Program-made: the position numbers and the translations under genes
Notes under the pieces: generated by a model
Told to the model about the DNA's origin: nothing
Databases searched by the model: none
What the model saw: only the letters and a program-made list of their open reading frames with translations
Shown: positions 46,185 through 55,119 of the stretch, one piece after another
Layout: each line of letters begins with the position of its first letter
Numbering within the stretch: position 1 is the stretch's first letter
Origin: Pseudoramibacter alactolyticus
GTDB taxonomy: Bacteria > Bacillota > Clostridia > Eubacteriales > Eubacteriaceae
NCBI RefSeq assembly: GCF_050908235.1
Contig: NZ_CP194340.1
Length of the DNA: 64,000 nt
Strand: one strand, 5' to 3'

Positions 46185-46315
46185 TCCGGTACTAAATTTT
46201 GTTTAGGCAGGACCAATGTACTACGTATATCTGTTACAAACAGTTGAGAAAGACCGAACCTATATCGGTTATACCAACGAAAAGCAGTCTAAGTTAGACA
46301 AAATTTAGTACCGGA
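46185..46315 (+). mobile_element. 23S rRNA intervening sequence (IVS)
   Basis: TCCGGTACTAAATTTTGT (46185-46202) and ACAAAATTTAGTACCGGA (46298-46315) form a perfect 18-bp inverted repeat around 95 bases. It replaces the short hairpin of helix 25, a known IVS site in other bacteria. The stem is the sort of substrate RNase III removes. The loop holds a short reading frame described separately. Confidence 0.88.
46216..46308 (+). pseudogene. GIY-YIG nuclease N-terminal fragment inside the 23S IVS
   Basis: A 30-codon frame starts MYYVYLLQTV and continues with TYIGYTN before ending SKLDKI. It matches the first beta-hairpin of a GIY-YIG domain (UPF0213/UvrC-like, typical form MYYVYLLQ...YIGYTNDLKRRL), with both halves of the GIY-YIG motif (VYL and YIG) correctly spaced. 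The following conserved Arg pair and the rest of the usual 80-100 residue domain are missing, and the stop codon lies in the right arm of the inverted repeat. It is most likely a relic of a nuclease carried by the insertion; translation is unproven as the ribosome-binding site is weak. Confidence 0.72.
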
Positions 46316-46843
46316 TGACGGCGTGCTTTTTGTAGAACGGGCCAACGAGTTACGGTATGGAGCAAGGTTAAGCACTTCAGGTGCGGAGCCGCAGGGAAAC
46401 CGAGTCTTAAGAGGGCGAAAGTTGCATGCTGTAGACCCGAAACCGTGTGATCTATCCATGGGCAGGGTGAAGCGCAGGTAAAACTGCGTGGAAGCCCGAA
46501 CCAGTGTCTGTTGAAAAAGGCTTGGATGACCTGTGGATAGGGGTGAAATTCCAATCGAACACGGAGATAGCTGGTTCTCCCCGAAATAGCTTTAGGGCTA
46601 GCGTAAGCGCAAGACTGACGGAGGTAGAGCACTGACTTGGGTAGGGAGCAAACTGCTTACCGAACCATATCAAACTCCGAATGCCGTCCAGTTATCGCTT
46701 GCAGTCAGACAGTGGGAGATAAGTTTCATTGTCAAAAGGGAAACAGCCCAGACCATCTGCTAAGGTCCCCAAGTACCGATTAAGTGGGAAAGGATGTGTC
46801 ACCGCATAAACAACCAGGATGTTGGCTTAGAAGCAGCCACACA

Positions 46844-46877
<34 letters not shown>

Positions 46878-47619
46878 GTGGTGCGCCGAAAATGAACGGG
46901 GCTCAAATCGGCCACCGAAGCAATGGATTGTACGCAAGTACAGTGGTAGGGGAGCAATCTCTTGTAGGGCGAAGCCATTTCGTAAGGGATGGTGGACGAA
47001 AGAGAAGAGAGAATGTTGGCATGAGTAGCGAAAGTGAAGTGAGAATCTTCACCATCGGAAGCCCAAGGATTCCTGAGGAAGGCTCGTCCGCTCAGGGTAA
47101 GTCGGGACCTAAGCCAAGGCCGAAAGGCGTAGGTGATGGACAATCGGTTGAAATTCCGATACTACCGCCTTATATTAAGAGAAGGAGTGACACAGGAGGG
47201 AAAGCAGACCCGGGCGTTGGTTGACCCGGGCCAAGCGTCAAGGCCGGCAAGGGAGGCAAATCCCCTTTGTCAAAAAGCCAAGGCGTGATGGGGAACGAAA
47301 AATAAGTAGGGAAGCTGCAGACTCACACTGTCAAGAAAAACTTCTATCGCGTAAGGAGGTACCCGTACCGCAAACCGACACAGGTAGGCAGGGAGAGAAT
47401 CCTAAGATGAGCGGGAGAAGTGTTGTTAAGGAACTCGGCAAAAATACTCCGTAACTTCGGGAGAAGGAGTGCCCCGGAAGGGGCCGCAGTGAAGAGGCTC
47501 AAGCGACTGTTTACCAAAAACACAGGTCTCTGCTAAATCGCAAGATGACGTATAGGGGCTGACGCCTGCCCGGTGCTGGAAGGTTAAGGGGAGTGCTTAG
47601 CGCAAGCGAAGGTGCGAAC

Positions 47620-47680
<61 letters not shown>

Positions 47681-47969
47681 AGGTAAGTTCTGACCCGCAC
47701 GAAAGGCGTAACGATTTGAGCACTGTCTCGACAACACACCCGGTGAAATTGTAGTACTCGTGAAGATGCGAGTTACCCGCGACAGGACGGAAAGACCCCG
47801 TAGAGCTTTACTGTAGTCTGGCATTGGATCTCGATATGTCATGTACAGGATAGGTGGGAGGCTGAGATACAAGGGCGTCAGCTTTTGAGGAGCCGCTGTT
47901 GGGATACCACCCCTGATATATTGGGATTCTAACGAAGGGCTGTGAAACCAGCATTCGGACAGTGTCAGA

Positions 47970-48003
<34 letters not shown>

Positions 48004-48177
48004 AGTATCGGAGGCGCCTAAAGTTACCCTCATGATGGTTGGAAACCATCAGTAAGAGTGCAAAGGCAGAAGGGTGATTGACTGCGAGGCAGACAAGCCG
48101 AGCAGGGACGAAAGTCGAGCTTAGTGATCCGGTGGTACCGAGTGGAAGGGCCATCGCTCAACGGATAAAAGCTACCT

Positions 48178-48208
<31 letters not shown>

Positions 48209-48209
48209 C

Positions 48210-48250
<41 letters not shown>

Positions 48251-48268
48251 TCATCCTGGGGCTGAAGC

Positions 48269-48302
<34 letters not shown>

Positions 48303-48303
48303 A

Positions 48304-48353
<50 letters not shown>

Positions 48354-48738
48354 TCGTGGGCGTTAGAAATTTGAGAGGAGCTGTTCCTAGTACGAGAGGA
48401 CCGGAATGGACAAACCTCTGGTGCACCAGTTGTTCCGCCAGGAGCACAGCTGGGTAGCCAAGTTTGGCAGGGATAAGTGCTGAAAGCATCTAAGCACGAA
48501 GCCCCCCTCAAGATAAGATATCTCATCCTAAAAAAGGAGTAAGGCCACTGGCAGACGACCAGGTAGATAGGCCGGAGGTGGAAGTCCAGCAATGGATGGA
48601 GCTGACCGGTACTAATCGGCCGAGGTCTTGATCCAAGGTGTTACGGTTTGCGTTTATGTTGTTTTGAGTGACCTTAAGCAGCGAACCCAATCTTCAAAAA
48701 AGATGGGTGAAGAGACAATCGAATAACACCGATAAAAT

Positions 48739-48858
48739 GGTTTCGTGATAATGGCAGAGAGGCCACACCTGTTCCCATCCCGAACACAGCAGTTAAGCTC
48801 TCTCGCGTCGAAAGTACTTGGCGGGCAGCTGCCTGGGAGGATAGATCATCGCGAAACC
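48739..48858 (+). rRNA. rrf: 5S ribosomal RNA
   Basis: GGTTTCG and CGAAACC pair to close a 120-base molecule with the expected CCCATCCCGAACACAGCAGTTAAG core. Confidence 0.95.
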
Positions 48859-48861
48859 TTA

Positions 48862-48939
<78 letters not shown>

Positions 48940-48949
48940 TTGTATGAAA

Positions 48950-48984
48950 GCGGGTATGGCCCATACAGTCATACCCGCATTTTT
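48950..48984 (+). terminator. Hairpin between tRNA-Asn and tRNA-Glu
   Basis: GCGGGTATG/CATACCCGC stem followed by ATTTTT; likely a partial or full end of the rRNA transcript. Confidence 0.75.
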
Positions 48985-48989
48985 GAAAA

Positions 48990-49064
48990 GGCCCGTTGGT
49001 CAAGCGGTTAAGACATCGCCCTTTCACGGCGATAACGGGAGTTCGATTCTCCCACGGGTCACCA
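48990..49064 (+). tRNA. tRNA-Glu (anticodon TTC)
   Basis: Acceptor GGCCCGT/ACGGGTC, anticodon loop CTTTCAC, CCA encoded. Confidence 0.95.
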
Positions 49065-49071
49065 TTATTGC

Positions 49072-49148
49072 GGCCAGGTAGTTCAGTTGGTTAGAATGCC
49101 AGCCTGTCACGCTGGAGGTCGAGAGTTCGAATCTCTTCCTGGTCGCCA
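49072..49148 (+). tRNA. tRNA-Asp (anticodon GTC), second copy
   Basis: Same as the copy at 4038 except one base next to the T-loop (GTTCGAATC instead of GTTCGAGTC). Confidence 0.96.
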
Positions 49149-49165
49149 TTTTTTTATGTTTTTTT

Positions 49166-49241
49166 GCTGACGTGGCTCAATTGGCAGAGCAGCTGATTTG
49201 TAATCAGCAGGTTGGCGGTTCAAGTCCGCCCGTCAGCTCCA
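49166..49241 (+). tRNA. tRNA-Thr (anticodon TGT)
   Basis: Acceptor GCTGACG/CGTCAGC, anticodon loop TTTGTAA on stem GCTGA/TCAGC, CCA encoded. Confidence 0.95.
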
Positions 49242-49252
49242 TTCTTTTGTTT

Positions 49253-49337
49253 GGGGAAATGCCCGAGTGGCTAAAGGGGGCGGACTGTAAATCCGTTGAC
49301 TGAGTCTACGATGGTTCGAATCCATCTTTCCCCACCA
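49253..49337 (+). tRNA. tRNA-Tyr (anticodon GTA)
   Basis: Class II tRNA with a long variable arm. Acceptor GGGGAAA/TTTCCCC, anticodon loop CTGTAAA, CCA encoded. Confidence 0.95.
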
Positions 49338-49340
49338 TTT

Positions 49341-49416
49341 GATCCATTAGCTCAGTTGGCAGAGCATCTGACTTTTAATCAGGGTGTCCGGGGTTCAAAT
49401 CCCCGATGGATCACCA
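49341..49416 (+). tRNA. tRNA-Lys (anticodon TTT)
   Basis: Acceptor GATCCAT/ATGGATC, anticodon loop CTTTTAA, CCA encoded. Last tRNA of the operon. Confidence 0.95.
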
Positions 49417-49426
49417 GGTGCAAATA

Positions 49427-49468
49427 TGCGTAAATCCTTAGTTATAAAGGGTTTGCGCTTATTTTTTT
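49427..49468 (+). terminator. Terminator of the rRNA/tRNA operon
   Basis: GCGTAAATCCTT pairs with AAGGGTTTGCGC (two T-G pairs) and is followed by TTATTTTTTT. Confidence 0.85.
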
Positions 49469-49610
49469 GTCAAAGATAAAACTCTTGATTTTGGAATTAT
49501 CGGGAGTAAACAAGATAAAAAGTTGGCCTAAGGATTGGTTATGCAAAAATTTGATATTTTTTGTGCTCATCGCAGTGGATGGTCCGTTCCGATATTCCTA
49601 TGAGATAAAT

Positions 49611-49640
49611 AAAAACGCCATATTAAAATACGGCGTTTTT
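49611..49640. terminator. Terminator of glyS (bidirectional)
   Basis: AAAAACGCC/GGCGTTTTT stem with A- and T-runs, 15 bases after the reverse glyS stop. Confidence 0.85.
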
Positions 49641-49654
49641 ATTTATCAGCGGAT

Positions 49655-51040
49655 TTAGAAAGCGATTTTTTCTTCGATATAGGCTTTGACCTGGCCGATG
49701 GGCAAACGGATCTGTTCCATTGTGTCGCGGTCGCGGATGGTGACGGCATTGTCTTCGAGGGTGTCAAAATCGATGGTGACGCACAACGGCGTGCCGATTT
49801 CGTCTTCGCGGCGGTAGCGTTTGCCGATACTGCCGGTTTCGTCGTAATCCACATTGAAATATTTGGCCAGATCGGCATAAACTTCGCGGGCCTTGTCGGA
49901 GAGCTTTTTCGACAGCGGCAGCACGGCGGCTTTATAGGCCGAAAGGAAGGGGTGAATTTTCATGACGTTTCGGGTATCGCCGCCATCGAGTTTTTCGTGT
50001 TCAAGGGCGTCGCACAGGAAAGCGAGGAACATGCGGTCGGCGCCGAGGGACGGCTCGATGACGTAGGGAATGTATTTTTCATTGGTTGCCGGATCCTGAT
50101 AGCGCAGATCTTTGCCGGAGACATTTTCATGCTGGGTTAGGTCAAAGTCGGTGCGGTCGGCGATCCCCCAGAGTTCGCCCCAGCCGAAGGGAAATTGATA
50201 TTCCACGTCGGTGGTGGCGTTGGAATAGTGGGAGAGTTCTTCCGGCGAGTGATCGCGGAAGCGCAGGTTTTCTTCTTTCATGCCAAGGGAGAACAGCCAG
50301 CTGCGGCAGTAATCTTTCCAATAGGTGAACCATTCGAGGTCGGTGCCGGGCTTGCAGAAAAATTCAAGTTCCATCTGTTCAAATTCGCGGGTGCGGAAGA
50401 TGAAGTTGCCGGGCGTGATTTCGTTGCGGAAGGATTTTCCGATTTGCCCGATGCCGAAGGGCACGCGCTTGCGGGTGGTGCGCTGAGCGTTTTTAAAGTT
50501 GACGAAGATCCCCTGGGCGGTTTCCGGCCGCAGATACAGTTGGGAAGTGGAATCCTCGGTGACGCCCTGAAAGGTCTTGAACATCAGGTTGAACTGACGA
50601 ATTTCGGTAAAATCGGATTCGCCGCAGTCCGGACAGGCAATGTGATGATCTTGGATGAAGGCTTCCATTTTTTCGTTGGACCAGCCGTCAACCACCACTT
50701 CTTCGCCTTTATCGTGGAAATAATCCTCGATGAGTTTGTCGGCGCGGAAACGGGACTTGCAGTGTTTGCAGTCCATCAGCGGATCGTTGAAGCCGCCGAC
50801 ATGGCCCGAGGCCACCCAGGTTTGGGGGTTCATCAGAATGGCCGCGTCCAGACCGATGTTGTATGGTGATTCCTGAATAAACTTTTTCCACCAGGCGCGT
50901 TTAACGTTATTTTTTATTTCGACCCCGATCGGGCCGTAATCCCAACTGTTGGCAAGCCCGTCGTAAATTTCCGATCCCGGAAAGACGATACCGCGCATTT
51001 TGGCAAGGCTGACGATTTCGTTCATTGTGAAACTCGACAT
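49655..51040 (-). CDS. glyS: Glycyl-tRNA synthetase (dimeric, single-chain)
   Basis: GlyRS charges tRNA-Gly. The 461-residue protein is the alpha-2 type, unrelated to the GlyQ/GlyS two-subunit enzyme. It has FPGSEIYDGLANSWDYGPIGVEIKNN at the N-terminus, class II motif 2 region KSFRNEITPGNFIFRTREFEQMELEFF, motif 3 region PSLGADRMFLAFL, and the C-terminal anticodon-binding domain (VLPLSKKLSDKAREVY). Cys pairs (CKHC, CPDC) in the N-terminal insertion may bind zinc. AGGAGG lies 11 bases before the ATG, a rather long gap. No T-box leader was seen. Confidence 0.95.
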   Translation of the reverse strand: MSSFTMNEIVSLAKMRGIVFPGSEIYDGLANSWDYGPIGVEIKNNVKRAWWKKFIQESPYNIGLDAAILMNPQTWVASGHVGGFNDPLMDCKHCKSRFRADKLIEDYFHDKGEEVVVDGWSNEKMEAFIQDHHIACPDCGESDFTEIRQFNLMFKTFQGVTEDSTSQLYLRPETAQGIFVNFKNAQRTTRKRVPFGIGQIGKSFRNEITPGNFIFRTREFEQMELEFFCKPGTDLEWFTYWKDYCRSWLFSLGMKEENLRFRDHSPEELSHYSNATTDVEYQFPFGWGELWGIADRTDFDLTQHENVSGKDLRYQDPATNEKYIPYVIEPSLGADRMFLAFLCDALEHEKLDGGDTRNVMKIHPFLSAYKAAVLPLSKKLSDKAREVYADLAKYFNVDYDETGSIGKRYRREDEIGTPLCVTIDFDTLEDNAVTIRDRDTMEQIRLPIGQVKAYIEEKIAF

Positions 51041-51315
51041 GAAATAAGAGTCCTCCTAAAAATTATGATGTGCTCCCATTCTAACATAGATACGCCCCTT
51101 TTGCACAATCAAATTACACGGATTCGAGTGAATCGCCACTTGGCTTTTGAAATCAGCTCAGCCGAAAATTTTTAATCGACGTCAATTTGAAAATAATTTT
51201 TCTTGTGATTAACTTTAGGAGCGATCCGTGGTAAAATAAATCTTGATCTATGTAAATTGGAAAATTCATTCAGTACGATTGGTATAAGCAAAAAAATGCA
51301 GTGAAGGAGTTTTAA

Positions 51316-53028
51316 ATGTTTGAAATCATTGTGGGGCTGATCGGCGGCCTGGGCCTGTTTATTTACGGGATGCAGATTATGAGCAATAGTCTGAAAGTAG
51401 TCGCTGGGAGCAAAATGAAGCGCCTCTTGGAAATTCTGACAGGGAATCGCTTCAAGGCTATTCTCTGCGGGATTGTCGTGACGATCATGGTACAAAGCTC
51501 CAGCACGACCACGGTTATGGTGGTTGGCTTTGTGAATGCGGCGCTGATGAACCTCACCCAGGCAGCGGGCATCATTTTAGGAGCCAACATCGGGACGACC
51601 CTCATGGCACAGCTCATTGCCTTTAATATGGATTTCATCGGACCGGTGCTCATCGGCATCGGTGTCATCACTTCACTGATCGGCAAACGCAAGCACACCC
51701 GGGATATTGGGACCATTCTCTTGGGCATTGGGATTATCTTTTTCGGCATTTCCACGATGAGCGAGGTGATGGCGCCGCTCAAAGACAATGTGATTTTCAA
51801 AAATTGGCTGGTAACCTATGGCAAAAACCCCATTCTCGGGCTATTGATCGGCACCGTGATCACCGGGGTGATGCAAAGCTCCGGTGCGACTTTGGGGATG
51901 CTCCAGGCGCTGGCGATTTCCGGCATTTTTGCCGATGTTTCCGGGACGGCAGCCATTCAGATCTGCATTCCGATGATGCTCGGCACCAATATCGGGACCT
52001 GTGTTACGGCGATGCTGTCGTCCGTCGGGACTTCCCGGGCAGCGCGTAATGCAGCGCTGATTCATTTGTTTGTTAATATTTTCGGCTCGATCTGGGTGCT
52101 TTGCCTCTTTGGTGTTCTGGACGCTTTTAATATCAATCCGGTCTATCAGGCTTTGGTGAACATCTCCGGCACCATGAAGACCAGCAGCGGCCAGGTCATT
52201 CCCAATGTCGCCAGACAGATCGCCATGTCCCACACCTTCTTCAATGTGTTCAACATGATTGTGATGCTGCCGGTGATCGACAAATTTGTCGCGTTTTTAG
52301 AAAAGCATTCGCCGGACGAAACCGAAGGGGACCGCGGCCTGCAGCTGGACGACCGTCTGCTTAACAACCCGGCGGTGGCCATCGGCCAGCTGACCAATGA
52401 ACTTGTTCACCTGGCAGAAATGGCCGGCAAAAACTTGAAGCTCTCCTTTGAGGCTCTGAGTAATAATGACGAAAAGGCGATCGAGAAGGTCTATGAGCGG
52501 GAAGAACGCATCGATGAGCATGAACACGGGATCATCGACTTTATCGTCCGCTTGACCAATTTGAATGTCTCCCAGGAAGAAAACGACAAGCTGGCGGTGT
52601 ATTTGCAGTGTGCCCACGATCTTGAGCGCATTGGCGACCATGCAGAAAATATCGTCGAAATGGCTCAGACTCAAATTGACGAAGATATTGATATGACAGC
52701 TGACGCCATCGACGAGCTTAAGAAGCTGAGCGATTTGATTCTTGGCATCGTGGCCAACGTTCAGGAAGTGATTCGTTCAGAAGACAACAAACTTTGCGAA
52801 CAAATTTATCGTGACGAAGAAATTTCTGACGATATGACAGAAGCCTATAAAAACGCGCACATCAAGCGTCTGGCAGATGGCCAGTGCAATGCGGATAGCT
52901 CGGCGATTTATTTTGATTTATTGGTCGATCTCGAAAGAGTGGGGGACCACTCGGCCAATATTGCAGAGCATATTCAGAGTCTGCATGCGGCCAATCAGGT
53001 CAACGAAATCGAAGGCGTTATTTATTAA
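51316..53028 (+). CDS. Na/Pi cotransporter family protein
   Basis: A 570-residue inner-membrane protein of the NptA/YjbB type that moves phosphate with sodium. The first 330 residues form the membrane domain with two inverted repeats, each with a QSS motif (MVQSSSTTTVMVVGFVNAAL near residue 56 and MQSSGATLGMLQALAISG near 185). The C-terminal 230 residues are a PhoU-like helical domain (ERIGDHAENIVEMAQ and ERVGDHSANIAEH). GAAGGAGT precedes the ATG. It is a single-gene unit with its own terminator. Confidence 0.92.
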   Translation: MFEIIVGLIGGLGLFIYGMQIMSNSLKVVAGSKMKRLLEILTGNRFKAILCGIVVTIMVQSSSTTTVMVVGFVNAALMNLTQAAGIILGANIGTTLMAQLIAFNMDFIGPVLIGIGVITSLIGKRKHTRDIGTILLGIGIIFFGISTMSEVMAPLKDNVIFKNWLVTYGKNPILGLLIGTVITGVMQSSGATLGMLQALAISGIFADVSGTAAIQICIPMMLGTNIGTCVTAMLSSVGTSRAARNAALIHLFVNIFGSIWVLCLFGVLDAFNINPVYQALVNISGTMKTSSGQVIPNVARQIAMSHTFFNVFNMIVMLPVIDKFVAFLEKHSPDETEGDRGLQLDDRLLNNPAVAIGQLTNELVHLAEMAGKNLKLSFEALSNNDEKAIEKVYEREERIDEHEHGIIDFIVRLTNLNVSQEENDKLAVYLQCAHDLERIGDHAENIVEMAQTQIDEDIDMTADAIDELKKLSDLILGIVANVQEVIRSEDNKLCEQIYRDEEISDDMTEAYKNAHIKRLADGQCNADSSAIYFDLLVDLERVGDHSANIAEHIQSLHAANQVNEIEGVIY

Positions 53029-53042
53029 GAAGAACATCCTTA

Positions 53043-53076
53043 AAAGCCCGACCCCAGAATTGGGGTCGGGCTTTTG
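53043..53076 (+). terminator. Terminator of the Na/Pi cotransporter gene
   Basis: AAAAGCCCGACCCCA/TGGGGTCGGGCTTTT, a perfect 15-bp stem. Confidence 0.92.
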
Positions 53077-53233
53077 GTTTATGAAAAAAATTATGTGTTA
53101 TATACCAAGTGAATATGTATCGGTCGGCAATCAAGGCACATCCTCTGCGAATGAATTAAGGGGATTGGTCGTATTTTATGATAAAATAACAAAAATGCAA
53201 TCGATGATGGAGAAAAGACCAAAGGAGGCTGCA

Positions 53234-54109
53234 ATGGCGGAAGACTGCAAAGACAAGGCAGAAAAGTTCTCAATTGGAACAGTGGCGACGTTATGCCATA
53301 TTTCGGTAAAGACACTGCGATATTATGATAAAATTGATTTGCTAAAGCCTCAGTATCGTAAGGAAACCAGCAATTACCGCTATTATAGCAAAGAACAATT
53401 GACGACGGTTTATATGATCAGACGTTTGCGCTCATTGGGATTTCCGCTAAAAGATATTCAGGCTATTTTAAACGCGCGCACGTTGGACGGCATGTTGGAA
53501 CGTGTCGGCAGCCAATTAAAGGCGATCGAGGCGGAGATTGCCGATCTGCAGATGCGGCATCGGGAAATTGCCCTGTTTGAGCAGCGGATCCAAACGGGAT
53601 GTGATTATCTGCGAGAGCATCGCGAACATCAGGAGGCGCAGCCGTCGTTCCAATTGATGACGCTGCCGGAAATTTATTTGTTCAGCAAGCAAAAGATGAT
53701 CGCCTCCTATCGCAACGAAGAGGTTAATCTTGAAAATTGGATTCAAATTGTCGAAGATGCCAAAAGAGCGGCCGTTTCACCGGTCGGTTCGGTTTTTGTC
53801 ACCTTTCATTCGGAAATCTTCGGCCAGTTTCTTCAAAATGATTGCGATGTGGAATACAGCATTCGCGTATCGCCGGAGGATCGTGATGCGCCGGGTGTGC
53901 GCGTCTTTGGCGGCATCGAGGCGGCAACCACCTTGCATTTCGGAGATTACCACGATATTATCCACACCTATATCGGTTTAAAGCGCTGGATCGAAGCGCA
54001 GGGGTATCACGTGAGCGGTTATGCGACGGAGGAATTTATCGTTTCTCCCATCGACGTAGGGCGCAGCGAAGACCATGTGACGCGAATCATGATTCCGGTC
54101 AGCCGGTAA
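53234..54109 (+). CDS. MerR family regulator with GyrI-like effector domain
   Basis: A 291-residue regulator of the BmrR kind. The N-terminal MerR helix-turn-helix (KFSIGTVATLCHISVKTLRYYDKIDLLKP) is followed by the winged part YRYYSKEQL and the dimerisation coiled coil (about residues 75-125). The C-terminal half is a GyrI-like ligand-binding domain. Such proteins activate efflux or metabolic genes on binding small molecules by twisting a promoter with a long spacer. I start at the ATG 53234 because of AAAGGAGG; the longer frame runs through the preceding terminator. The target could be the downstream DUF1097-pre cluster, though two terminators and 425 bases separate them. Confidence 0.87.
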   Translation: MAEDCKDKAEKFSIGTVATLCHISVKTLRYYDKIDLLKPQYRKETSNYRYYSKEQLTTVYMIRRLRSLGFPLKDIQAILNARTLDGMLERVGSQLKAIEAEIADLQMRHREIALFEQRIQTGCDYLREHREHQEAQPSFQLMTLPEIYLFSKQKMIASYRNEEVNLENWIQIVEDAKRAAVSPVGSVFVTFHSEIFGQFLQNDCDVEYSIRVSPEDRDAPGVRVFGGIEAATTLHFGDYHDIIHTYIGLKRWIEAQGYHVSGYATEEFIVSPIDVGRSEDHVTRIMIPVSR

Positions 54110-54120
54110 TCAACAAGATT

Positions 54121-54148
54121 AAAGTCTCTCATAAGGGGAGACTTTTTT
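54121..54148 (+). terminator. Terminator of the MerR gene
   Basis: AAAGTCTC/GGGAGACTTT stem with a T-run. Confidence 0.82.
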
Positions 54149-54534
54149 AGTTGCAAAAGGTTTCAGTAAAATTCGGCATTCATGCGGAAAAATGGGAAAA
54201 TACAATTTTTTTTGCGGAACTAATAGAGGATCAGTTGAAAAAGGATGAAATTTTATAGACTGCATTTGAAAAATATATTGACATACGTCAATGTTTGAAA
54301 ATTGGGCAGGAAAATTTCATTAAAAAATCCGGAGAGTATCCGAAAGATTGGAAGAACTCTTTTGACAAGAAAATATCAAGAGGCCTTGACTTGCCACTTT
54401 CAGGAAGGTTTAAAATTAAAACATCATCAAAATCAGCGACAAGCAAAAAACCGACAATTTCGATAAAAGACACGATTGCGATGGTGGCGCCGAAAACAGT
54501 GAATGGTTAAATTGAGTTGAAAGGAGAGGATGGC
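54149..54534. other. AT-rich spacer before the pyrimidine cluster
   Basis: No convincing gene. A 71-codon frame from TTG 54295 lacks a known motif or ribosome-binding site. The inverted repeat TTGAC-ATAC-GTCAA at 54278-54291 could be an operator or a -35 region (TTGACA) for the cluster, but no good -10 box follows at normal spacing. Confidence 0.5.
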
Positions 54535-55053
54535 ATGGGAGCAGGATTTATATTTTCGACGGCTTTTGGTACGGCTGTGGTGTGTGGATTATGGACAGGG
54601 GTCTGCGCCGGTGCAGCGTCCCCGATGTTAGTCACCTGGGTCGGGTTTGTGGGCTGCACGTCCTACTTTACCGCCGGATGCGGGCGCAATGGTTTTATTC
54701 GGTCGCTGTGCAGCAATTATATGGGGATTCTCATCGGATGTACAATCATCGCTTTAGGCAATGTCGTTTCGAGCGGCGTGCTCTTCAGCGCATTGTGTAC
54801 CGGATTTTTCTCCGGCGTGATTTGTTATTTGTCTCACTGTGATTTGACCAAAGTGGCGGCCTGCACCTTTATGGGCGGGTTTTCGGCCTTTGCCACCGGC
54901 GGCAATTGGCAGATGCTGATGCTTTGCTTGCTGCTCGGCAATTTTGTGGGGCTTGGCAGCGATTACCTGGGACGCTTTTTTTACAGCAAAGTTTATCGTG
55001 GCAAGACCGACAAGGAAGATTGGGTGATTTTCAAATTGCCGGAAGAAAACTGA
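54535..55053 (+). CDS. DUF1097 domain-containing membrane protein
   Basis: A 172-residue integral membrane protein with about five hydrophobic helices and a short charged cytoplasmic tail. The Gly/Cys/Ala-rich helices (AVVCGLWTGVCAGAASPMLVTWVGFVGC, ALGNVVSSGVLFSALCTGFFSGV) fit the DUF1097 family, whose function is not known. AAAGGAGAGGA precedes the ATG at 54535. It lies 66 bases before preT on the same strand and could carry a pyrimidine, an intermediate or an end product, which is an inference from position only. Confidence 0.72.
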   Translation: MGAGFIFSTAFGTAVVCGLWTGVCAGAASPMLVTWVGFVGCTSYFTAGCGRNGFIRSLCSNYMGILIGCTIIALGNVVSSGVLFSALCTGFFSGVICYLSHCDLTKVAACTFMGGFSAFATGGNWQMLMLCLLLGNFVGLGSDYLGRFFYSKVYRGKTDKEDWVIFKLPEEN

Positions 55054-55119
55054 CAAAATCGTGTAACCGCAGCCGACAAGGGCACTGCTTGGCTGCAAAG
55101 GAAAAAGAAGGAGAGAGAT

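Noticed and set aside
51041..51315. T-box leader before glyS
   Set aside because: I found no T-box consensus or antiterminator pairing in the reverse leader.
52877..53233. Long N-terminal extension of the MerR regulator
   Set aside because: It passes through the cotransporter gene and its terminator; ATG 53234 has AAAGGAGG and starts just before the HTH.
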